Positions 18,196 through 23,523 of a stretch of 23,523 nt of DNA are shown one piece after another. Below the pieces are notes generated by a model. That model saw only the letters and a program-made list of their open reading frames with translations. It had not been told where the DNA came from and searched no databases. Where the stretch lies: assembly GCA_937863205.1 (NCBI GenBank), contig CALMGA010000178.1, forward strand, positions 1 to 23,523, in the 5' to 3' direction. The DNA comes from an uncultured Beijerinckiaceae bacterium (lineage in GTDB: Bacteria; Pseudomonadota; Alphaproteobacteria; Rhizobiales; Beijerinckiaceae). Every line of letters begins with the position of its first letter. Position 1 is the stretch's first letter. Position numbers and translations under genes: made by a program.

Positions 18196-18627
18196 GGCGA
18201 GAGCGGTCGCTTCCTCCGCGATCTGCTTGAGTGCCGCAGCGTCGGAAGGCCGTATCGGTGCGAGATTGCGAGTCGTTTCGGCGCCGGTCTTGGACGGGCA
18301 AGCGAGTTGGCGCAGTTCAACGGCTCCGTCCATGAAACGGCTTCGAGGTGCAACATCAATGATCGGATCGCACGTATTACGACGCTCACACCTGCGGGTG
18401 ATGAGGATCGCGCTGTGGCCAACATCTTGCTGCCGTTGCAGGACGATTTGGTTCTCCCGATGCTCATCGCGCCATGGCGAGGCGTGCGGACGTTCCAGGA
18501 TCTCGAACCATAGGGGACGCCGGCAACGGCGGTGGAGCGCGGGGCCGCACATGGATTTGGCCATGTGAAGGCCGACCTGATCTTGAACATGCTTCCCCGG
18601 CCTTCGCCGACCTGATTGAGAGCGGGC
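18196..18627. other. Gene-free stretch between repeat and SMR-like gene
   Basis: About 430 bp. Both strands carry open frames of 110-180 codons, but none has a recognisable domain, a good start or plausible composition. It could be eroded coding DNA, but I cannot say of what. Confidence 0.35.
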
Positions 18628-18963
18628 ATGAAGATCCTGTTTCCGCTCGGCCTGCTCGTCCTCGCGACCGTGATGGAGGCCGGTGGCGACGCCATCATCA
18701 GGGTCGGGCTTAAGCCTCATCCCGTTCCGCTGCGCATCCTCCTGATGCTCGCGGGCGGCGTCACGCTGTACTTCTACGGGCTGTTCCTGAACCTTGCCCC
18801 GCTCGATTTCGGCCGGCTGATCGGCGCCTACGTGGCGACCTTTTTCGTGGTCGGACAGATCATCAACCTCGTTGCCTTCAAGACGGCTCCGACGCTGCCG
18901 ATCATGGTGGGTGGCGTTTTCTTTATTGCCGGAGGCCTCATCATCACCTTATGGCAGCGGTGA
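18628..18963 (+). CDS. Small multidrug resistance (SMR)/EamA-like four-helix membrane protein
   Basis: The 111-residue protein has four predicted membrane helices (about 2-23, 34-52, 61-83 and 88-108), the size and layout of SMR transporters such as EmrE. Glu17 in the first helix (ATVMEAGGDAIIRVG) aligns with the essential proton-coupling Glu14 of EmrE (AEVIGTTLMK). The remainder diverges, so the substrate is unknown and it may belong to a broader DMT subgroup rather than true drug exporters. ATG 18628 follows a GAGAGCGGG sequence. The gene stands alone, flanked by inverted copies of a ~107-bp repeat, and has no obvious partner gene for a heterodimeric SMR pair. Confidence 0.8.
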   Translation: MKILFPLGLLVLATVMEAGGDAIIRVGLKPHPVPLRILLMLAGGVTLYFYGLFLNLAPLDFGRLIGAYVATFFVVGQIINLVAFKTAPTLPIMVGGVFFIAGGLIITLWQR

Positions 18964-19100
18964 GAGTTGAGCGGCGAAAGGGCGTGGTCATGTGGCGCTT
19001 GGCGCCCACCCGCCAGCGCTTCCCGCCGGGTCGTGATCCGCACCTCGGCCCGCAGCGGCGCTCGCCAGATCCGGCCGCAGCTGCGCCAGCACGTTCCAGG

Positions 19101-19210
19101 AACTAAGCAGATTCGCGTTGGCAGGCCAACGCTTCACCCGCTTAGCCCTTTGACATGCCGCAAGTTTTGATCGCAAAACCGCGGGGCGCTTTTGCGAAAC
19201 CTGCTTAGGC
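19101..19210 (-). repeat. Hairpin repeat, stem variant B (right, inverted copy)
   Basis: The reverse complement of this segment aligns over its whole length with 18084-18195. Both have the same loop (GCGCCCCGCGG here), inner stem CGCAAAA/TTTTGCG (19172-19178 with 19190-19196), outer AAACCTGC (19197-19204) against GCAAGTTT (19160-19167), the same GCGTTGGC/GCCAACGC hairpin (19114-19131), and terminal CTAAGCAG and CTGCTTAG arms. Differences are scattered substitutions. Confidence 0.85.
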
Positions 19211-19243
19211 TTCCGATGCCGGCACGACGGGACACGTCAGGGC

Positions 19244-19271
19244 GCCAGCGCTCGGCAGCCAGCGCTCGGGA
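19244..19271 (+). repeat. 14-bp tandem duplication
   Basis: GCCAGCGCTCGG occurs twice head to tail with a 14-bp period (19244-19257 and 19258-19271) in the non-coding stretch between the right repeat and the nitrilase gene. No function is apparent. The rest of 19211-19434 holds only a GC-only 16-bp palindrome (19380-19395). Confidence 0.5.
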
Positions 19272-19434
19272 GGCCCTCGCACCTTCTTTGAAATCCAGCC
19301 TCTTCGTGCCGTTGCTGTGCCTCCAATCCTCGCCCGCACGTTCCTCGTGAACGTACAAACTTCACCGACAGGCTTGCACCCGCGGGCGCCCGCGGCGATG
19401 CTGCGGCGCAAGCCGCGGATCAGCCGGAGCCGTC

Positions 19435-20265
19435 TTGAAAGCCTCGCTCGTTCAAATGAACTCGATCGGCGACAAGCCGGCCAACATCGCCGCCGCCGCG
19501 TGCCTGATCGAGGAGGCGGTCGCCTTCGACAGGCCGGACTGGATCGCCCTGCCGGAGTGCTTCGATTTCCTCGGTGGGCGGCGCGACGACAAGATGGCGG
19601 CGGCCGAAGTGCTCGGCGACGGACCGGCCTACCTCGCGATGAGCCGCCTGGCCGCCGCGCACGGCGTGTTCATCCACGCCGGCTCGCTGCTGGAGCGCGT
19701 GCCCGGCGAGGCGCGCATCCGCAACACCAGCGTGGTGTTCGACCGCCGGGGCCGCGAGGTCGCCCGCTACCGCAAGATCCATATGTTCGACATCGAAACA
19801 CCCGACGGCATGAGCTATCGCGAAAGCGCCTCGTTCGAGCCCGGCGGGGAGGTGGTCACCTATGACTGCGAGGGCGTCACGATCGGCTGCGCGATCTGCT
19901 ACGACCTCCGTTTTCCCCGGCTTTTCGCCGCGCTCGTCGCGCGCGGCGCGCAGGTCATCGTTCTGCCCTCGGCCTTCACCCTGCAGACCGGCAAGGACCA
20001 CTGGGAGGTGCTGTGCCGCGCCCGCGCCATCGAAACGCAGACCTACCTGCTCGCCCCGGCGCAGACGGGGACGCATCGCGTGGGCGACGAGGTCCGACAA
20101 ACCTTCGGCCATTCGCTCGCGGTCGATCCCTGGGGCCACGTCGTCGCCCGCGCCTCGGACGGACCCGGCTTCACGACGGCGCGGGTCGAGCCGGATCGCG
20201 TCGCCGCCGTGCGCCGGCGGATGCCGGTGCGCGATCACGCGGTGACGTTTCCCGACGCTCAGTAG
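19435..20265 (+). CDS. Nitrilase-superfamily carbon-nitrogen hydrolase (Nit1/Nit2-like amidase)
   Basis: A cytoplasmic thiol amidase of 276 residues. Its catalytic triad is visible: Glu41 (ALPECFDF), Lys114 (YRKIHMFD) and Cys155 (CAICYDLRFP). The CYDLRFPRLF segment and length fit the Nit1/Nit2 branch, which hydrolyses deaminated glutathione or omega-amides of 2-oxo acids. The start appears to be TTG at 19435, with GGAG six bases upstream; no ATG or GTG lies in frame before the first beta strand (KASLVQMN). The gene converges with, and overlaps by 7 bp, the DUF2125 gene on the other strand. In many alphaproteobacteria a nitrilase of this type sits near glutaredoxin genes, which are not seen here. 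Confidence 0.92.
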   Translation: MKASLVQMNSIGDKPANIAAAACLIEEAVAFDRPDWIALPECFDFLGGRRDDKMAAAEVLGDGPAYLAMSRLAAAHGVFIHAGSLLERVPGEARIRNTSVVFDRRGREVARYRKIHMFDIETPDGMSYRESASFEPGGEVVTYDCEGVTIGCAICYDLRFPRLFAALVARGAQVIVLPSAFTLQTGKDHWEVLCRARAIETQTYLLAPAQTGTHRVGDEVRQTFGHSLAVDPWGHVVARASDGPGFTTARVEPDRVAAVRRRMPVRDHAVTFPDAQ

Positions 20266-21275
20266 AGGGGCGTCAGCTCGATCCCCGTCGTCACCGGGCC
20301 GATCCCGAGATGCCCGTTGCCCAGCGTGATCGGCAGGGCGAGGCTGCCGGGCGTCGCCGGCGCCTTGCGCGGTCCGCCGCCGAACAGCGTGCTGACCAGC
20401 GAGCCAACGGCGACCAGGTTGCCGCTGATGCCATAGCGCGCCAGGATCGGTTCGAGGCCGAAGAACTCCGCGTCGAGCTTGCCCCTGGGTCGGTGCCCGT
20501 CGTCGAGGCGGACGGTGCCCGTCGCCGTCATGCGGGCGGCGGCGCGGGCGGCGGCGAAGCGGTCGACATCGAGGCGGCCGCCGTTGAGACGCCAGCGTTC
20601 CATCGCCTGCGCCGGTGTCTGCACGTCGCCGACGTCGGCGTGATGCAGGCGGCCGCCGAGGCTGGCATCGACCGGCGCCGTGCCGCCGAGCAGGTCGTCG
20701 ATCTGTGGCAGGATCGCGGCCTTGAGGCTGACGGCGAAGGCCAGCGTCGGGTTGGCGTCGTCCGGCAGCAGCGTCGCCCTCGCATCGAGCGCGTCGGCGC
20801 GGCCGCTTTCGTTGGCGCCGACAAACGTGCCGCCCACGGCGACGTCGCTGCCGCGCAGGGCGAGCATCCTGATGTCAGGCAAGGTGGCGAGATCCAAGGC
20901 AAGGCTGCGCCAGCCTCCCTCGACATCGGTGGCCCCGTCCGATGTCTTGAAGGCGAAGGGTGGCTGCAGGGTCACGACGAGGTGGCGCGGGCTGCCGAGG
21001 CTCACGCTGGCGGTCGCACCGGCGAGGCTCGCTTGGACGTGCTGCCCCATCGCCTGCCCGCTGTAACTCGGCCGGTCGCAGCTGATCCTCAGGGCGAAGG
21101 GATAGCCGCCGATCTGGCGGTCGGGGCAGCTCCAATCCCGGCCTCTCCCGGCTTCGGCGGTGATCCAGGCCTGCGTCCGCTCGCCAGCCTCATGCGCGGC
21201 GAGAACCCACAGCGCGCTCCAGCCGGCCGCGAGCAGTAGCGCGGGAACAAGCAGCCGCACGGCGATCTTTCGCAT
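20259..21275 (-). CDS. DUF2125 domain-containing protein
   Basis: A 338-residue protein with an N-terminal signal anchor (VRLLVPALLLAAGWSALWVL, residues 7-26), so most of it should face the periplasm. It then shows the DUF2125 pattern: RDWSCPDRQIGGYPFALRIS with two cysteines, followed by repeated beta-rich segments and alternating hydrophobic strands resembling AsmA-like or other periplasmic beta proteins. The function of the family is unknown. It is largely restricted to alphaproteobacteria, which supports the taxonomic reading. The gene stands alone, divergent from the ChaC-like gene with about 120 bp between starts. Confidence 0.88.
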   Translation of the reverse strand: MRKIAVRLLVPALLLAAGWSALWVLAAHEAGERTQAWITAEAGRGRDWSCPDRQIGGYPFALRISCDRPSYSGQAMGQHVQASLAGATASVSLGSPRHLVVTLQPPFAFKTSDGATDVEGGWRSLALDLATLPDIRMLALRGSDVAVGGTFVGANESGRADALDARATLLPDDANPTLAFAVSLKAAILPQIDDLLGGTAPVDASLGGRLHHADVGDVQTPAQAMERWRLNGGRLDVDRFAAARAAARMTATGTVRLDDGHRPRGKLDAEFFGLEPILARYGISGNLVAVGSLVSTLFGGGPRKAPATPGSLALPITLGNGHLGIGPVTTGIELTPLY

Positions 21276-21395
21276 CCCTGGGTCATGCTCCGGCCCCGCA
21301 CGGGCGGTACGAGGTGCCCGTTAAGGCGGCGGACCGTGGCGCGAGCGTGACCGAACGGGCCGGCGTCGGATGGGACGAGGGAGCAGGGCGGCGAA

Positions 21396-21959
21396 ATGGC
21401 GGCTGGGACGGACTTCTGGGTGTTCGGTTACGGTTCGCTGATGTGGCGACCGGGCTTCGACTTCGCCGAGCGGACGCTGGCGACGATCCGCGGCTACCGG
21501 CGGGCGCTGTGCGTGTATTCGCATCACCACCGCGGCACGCCGGAGCGGCCGGGCCTCGTGCTCGGACTCGACCGCGGCGGCTCCTGCAAGGGCGTGGCAT
21601 TTCGTGTCGAGGCTGCGCGCGCCGACGACGTCCTCGCCTATCTGCGCGCCCGCGAGCAGGTCACGATGGTTTATCGCGAGGTCCGCGCCCGCATCAACCT
21701 GGCCGACGGCCGCGAAGTGATCGCCCTGTCCTACGCGGTCGACAGGCGTCACAAGCAGTATGCCGGTGCGCTGGAGCTGAGCGCGCTGGAGCGCCTCGTG
21801 GCGCAAGGTGTCGGGCTTTCCGGGGCCAACCCGGACTATGTCCGGCAGACCTATGAGCATATGGTGGAACTCGGTATCCACGACCGGCTGCTCGCGACGC
21901 TGGTTGCGCGCCTGCCGGCATCCCCGGCTGCGGCGCCGGTCCCTACCGTGGGACTTTGA
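21396..21959 (+). CDS. ChaC-like gamma-glutamylcyclotransferase
   Basis: This 187-residue enzyme of the ChaC family cleaves glutathione to 5-oxoproline and Cys-Gly. The substrate-binding loop VFGYGSLMW (residues 9-17) and the probable catalytic Glu87 in AYLRAREQVTMVYREV are present, as is the C-terminal NPDYVRQTYEHMVELGI segment typical of the family. The length matches bacterial ChaC. ATG 21396 is preceded by purine-rich GGGAGCAGGG. With the nitrilase nearby, which in its best-known form repairs deaminated glutathione, the pair may reflect glutathione turnover, although the genes are not in one operon. Confidence 0.92.
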   Translation: MAAGTDFWVFGYGSLMWRPGFDFAERTLATIRGYRRALCVYSHHHRGTPERPGLVLGLDRGGSCKGVAFRVEAARADDVLAYLRAREQVTMVYREVRARINLADGREVIALSYAVDRRHKQYAGALELSALERLVAQGVGLSGANPDYVRQTYEHMVELGIHDRLLATLVARLPASPAAAPVPTVGL

Positions 21960-22034
21960 GTCTCAGGTCGGCTTCATCCGGACCATCGGCTTTTCCTGAA
22001 ATGCGCTGCGCACCTTCGCGTCCGGTGAACGGGA

Positions 22035-22388
22035 TCAGGCCTGGGCCTGCCGCAGGTCGTCCACCGCCGCCTTTCGCATCGCCCCATCCTCGACGAGGAG
22101 ATGAACGTGCCATTCCTCGGCGCCACCCGCCAGTCCGGCCGCTCGAAGCGAACGAACATCGCCGTGGTGTTCGACCTGCCGAACGAAGAGGGGGAGGCGC
22201 GCCGCCCCTCGACGCCGAACAGGAATGACGATGCAGCCGTCGAAGTCGGGCAGGCCGCACTCGGATGTGCCGCCTTCGACAGGAAAGACGGAGACGATGT
22301 AGCGGCGCCCGCTCGCGCCAAGCCAGCAATGGAAGCGCGAAGCGATCGACGTTTGCGCGGTGCTGCGCACGCAGGCATCAATGTTCAC
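22035..22388 (-). CDS. Small protein of unknown function, candidate SOS gene
   Basis: Starting at GTG 22386-22388, which has a strong GGAGGG seven bases upstream, the product has 117 residues. It contains GRRYIVSVFPVEGG, CGLPDFDGCIVIPVRRRG and EEWHVHLLVEDGAMRKAAVDD, a pattern of beta strands and a final helix that looks like a real folded domain. I recognise similar hypothetical proteins in Rhizobiales but no function. Cysteines at CVRS, FHC, ECG and DGC are spread out, not a metal motif. Its promoter contains a LexA-type box, so it may be part of the DNA-damage response. Confidence 0.75.
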   Translation of the reverse strand: MNIDACVRSTAQTSIASRFHCWLGASGRRYIVSVFPVEGGTSECGLPDFDGCIVIPVRRRGAARLPLFVRQVEHHGDVRSLRAAGLAGGAEEWHVHLLVEDGAMRKAAVDDLRQAQA

Positions 22389-22410
22389 GGCTGTTCCCTC
22401 CGGCAAACAC

Positions 22411-22439
22411 AAGATACGAACAGAAAAGGAACAGGTCAA
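22411..22439 (-). promoter_or_regulatory. Promoter with LexA-type operator between -35 and -10
   Basis: On the minus strand TTGACC (22439-22434) and TATCTT (22416-22411) are separated by exactly 17 bp. The spacer contains GTTC CTTTTCT GTTC (22432-22418), the GTTC-N7-GTTC SOS box of alphaproteobacteria. Transcription would start near 22404, leaving a short leader with the GGAGGG site before GTG 22388. Confidence 0.72.
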
Positions 22440-22555
22440 GATCGAACCGGCACTCCTCGCAGAGCCGGCCTCTAAGTCGGGTGCGCCTGTCGATTCCACC
22501 ACAGCCGATGACGGAGGGAGGGGCGATCGGCTATGCCCGACCCGCTGATGGCACA

Positions 22556-22651
22556 GGAGCCTCGGACCGAAAATGCGCAGTGGTCTTCGGACGAAGTCGA
22601 TGCGGCGCAGCAGGTTAAGGCATCGGCCCCGATCGGGTGTTCCATGGTCTA
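22556..22651 (+). repeat. Hairpin repeat, stem variant A (eroded copy)
   Basis: This segment aligns with 13119-13221 along its length (CTCGGACCGAAAATGCGCAG, then TCTTCGGACGAAGTCGATGC, then AAGGCATCGG). Substitutions break several stem pairs and the terminal arm is degenerate (TGTTCCATGGTCTA). It lies between the divergent-side promoter of the 117-residue gene and the end of the small membrane protein gene. The rest of 22440-22679 shows nothing recognisable. Confidence 0.75.
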
Positions 22652-22679
22652 GGCGTACGGTCGCTCCAGACTCTCGCGC

Positions 22680-22952
22680 TCAGGGAGCGGGGCGATCCTT
22701 CTGGCAGACATCCGCGGCCCCGCGCCCCAGCGGCAGACACTCCCAGCCTGGGCCGTGACCGCGACTGTTCCAGAAATCGAGACCGGGGTAGCGTGAGACC
22801 ACGACGAACAGGCTGGCGCCGGCCACAATCAAGACGACGGACGCCGACGCCGCCAGCGCGGCCCTCGTGGAGTCGAGCATCCGATAGCTGTCATAGGCGA
22901 GCCAGAAAAGCACGCCGGCACCGACGAGGCAGAAACCGGAAAAGACAAACAT
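22680..22952 (-). CDS. Small two-helix membrane protein, hypothetical
   Basis: The 90-residue product has two hydrophobic helices (about 1-20 and 32-53) joined by a short polar loop (DSYRMLDSTRA), then a soluble tail with GLDFWNSRGHGPGWECLPLG and VCQ. The two tail cysteines could form a disulphide if the tail is periplasmic. The composition is typical of real inner-membrane proteins. The start at ATG 22952 has only a weak GGCGG before it. No function is known to me. It follows the GNAT gene on the same strand after 57 bp and may be cotranscribed. Confidence 0.62.
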   Translation of the reverse strand: MFVFSGFCLVGAGVLFWLAYDSYRMLDSTRAALAASASVVLIVAGASLFVVVSRYPGLDFWNSRGHGPGWECLPLGRGAADVCQKDRPAP

Positions 22953-23009
22953 CCGCCGAAGCCACGAGCATAGGAGGCAATCAATAGCAGCAAAGAATTC
23001 TGCGACCGT

Positions 23010-23523
23010 CTACTGGCTTTCGCTGGCGACCGGGCCCTTCGCCGTTCGGGGTGACTGCTGCGCCATGCCCGGCAGACGTCGCAGCCGGCCGCGCAGCCAG
23101 TCGCTGCGCTCGCGCCGGAAGAACTCGCAGGCAAAGGTGCCGCCGCGCGCCGGCAGGTGGTGAGGCCTCGTGTCGGTGTGGACGAAGCCGCACTTTTCCA
23201 GAACGCGGCGCGAGGCGGGGTTGTCCAGGCGGCTGTTGGCGACGAGGGCGCGGACTTCGCTGAGGTTGAAGACGGCGTCGACCAGGGCGGCCGTGGCTTC
23301 GCCGGCATAGCCGCGTCCGGCCTGAGCCGGAGCGATGAGGTATCCGATCTCGATCTCGCCGCGCTCCATCACTTGCGCGCTGATGATGCCAAGCAGCGTG
23401 CGTGCGCGATTCTTCGCCGTCACCGCGAGAACGAGGGCATCGCCGCCGGCCGTGGTCGCGCGGGCGTGAAGGATGAAGCGTTCGGCCTCGCCCGGCGGGA
23501 CGGGATGGGGGCTGGGCGCGGTC
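23010..23523 (-). CDS. GNAT family N-acetyltransferase (N-terminus beyond window)
   Basis: The visible 170 residues show the GCN5-related acetyltransferase fold: IEIGYLIAPAQAGRGYAGEA with the acetyl-CoA pyrophosphate loop QAGRGYA, then the ANSRLDNPASRRVLEKCGFV signature of the RimJ/RimL-type branch (an SxNxxS-like helix followed by GF). The frame continues to the right edge (PHPVPPGEAERFILHARATT), so the start lies outside; a GTG at 23423 is internal and should not be used. The C-terminus after FFRRERSDWLRG is basic and longer than usual. The acceptor substrate is not predictable. Confidence 0.9.
   Translation of the reverse strand, partial: TAPSPHPVPPGEAERFILHARATTAGGDALVLAVTAKNRARTLLGIISAQVMERGEIEIGYLIAPAQAGRGYAGEATAALVDAVFNLSEVRALVANSRLDNPASRRVLEKCGFVHTDTRPHHLPARGGTFACEFFRRERSDWLRGRLRRLPGMAQQSPRTAKGPVASESQ

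Noticed and set aside
19380..19395. Perfect 16-bp palindrome CCGCGGGCGCCCGCGG before the nitrilase gene
   Set aside because: It consists only of G and C in GC-rich DNA, which makes chance palindromes common, and no promoter elements are associated.
21422..21436. GTTC-N7-GTTC, formally a LexA-type box
   Set aside because: It lies inside the ChaC-like coding sequence and is produced by codons of the conserved FGYGS motif; the spacer is not T-rich and no promoter follows.
22383..22396. Second GTTC pair near the start of the 117-residue gene
   Set aside because: The spacing is six, not seven, bases and the site overlaps the ribosome-binding site and start codon, so it is probably coincidental.

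Overview
The window is GC-rich DNA from a bacterial chromosome. It most likely comes from an alphaproteobacterium of the Hyphomicrobiales (Rhizobiales). The reasons are a glxBCD-glnT cluster of the rhizobial type, a fused gamma/beta urease subunit, GTTC-N7-GTTC operators of the alphaproteobacterial LexA type, a DUF2125 protein, and intergenic hairpin repeats built around an AAAAGTGC...GCGGTTTT core. These assignments come from reading translations and motifs by eye; no database search was possible.

Layout. 1-3972 (minus strand): a urease operon, ureD-ureAB-ureC-ureE-ureF, with ureF running off the left edge. 4026-5570 (minus): a membrane-anchored alpha/beta hydrolase just upstream of ureD. 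5571-5873: a divergent control region with 15-bp direct repeats and a TTGACA promoter. 5874-10187 (plus): glxB-glxC-glxD-glnT, a glutamate-synthase-like or N-methylglutamate-synthase-like set with a type III glutamine-synthetase homologue; glxC is split by an apparent one-base deletion. 10210-11352 (minus): a monomeric sarcosine-oxidase-type flavoprotein. 11488-12558 (minus): an exported MetX-like alpha/beta hydrolase. 12868-13119 (plus): a small unknown protein behind a LexA-type operator. 13287-13476: an EmrA remnant. 13527-15112 (minus): a MOSC protein coupled to a PDR/VanB-type reductase. 15330-15530: a decayed aldehyde dehydrogenase. 15608-17553 (minus): a DJ-1/PfpI protein and an MHS-type transporter with an in-frame TGA. 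17554-19434: gene-poor DNA with one SMR-like gene (18628-18963) between two inverted copies of a ~107-bp hairpin repeat. 19435-21959: a nitrilase, a DUF2125 protein and a ChaC-like protein. 22035-22388 (minus): a second small unknown protein with a LexA-type operator inside its promoter. 22680-23523 (minus): a small membrane protein and a GNAT acetyltransferase cut by the right edge.

How it fits together. The left half concerns nitrogen: urea hydrolysis, glutamine-type amide transfer, and oxidation of N-methyl amino acids. The right half is a patchwork of accessory genes, repeats and broken genes (transporter, aldehyde dehydrogenase, EmrA), as expected of a region in flux. The observations most worth following are two uncharacterised small genes that both look SOS-controlled, and a repeat family whose stems covary while its loop stays constant.
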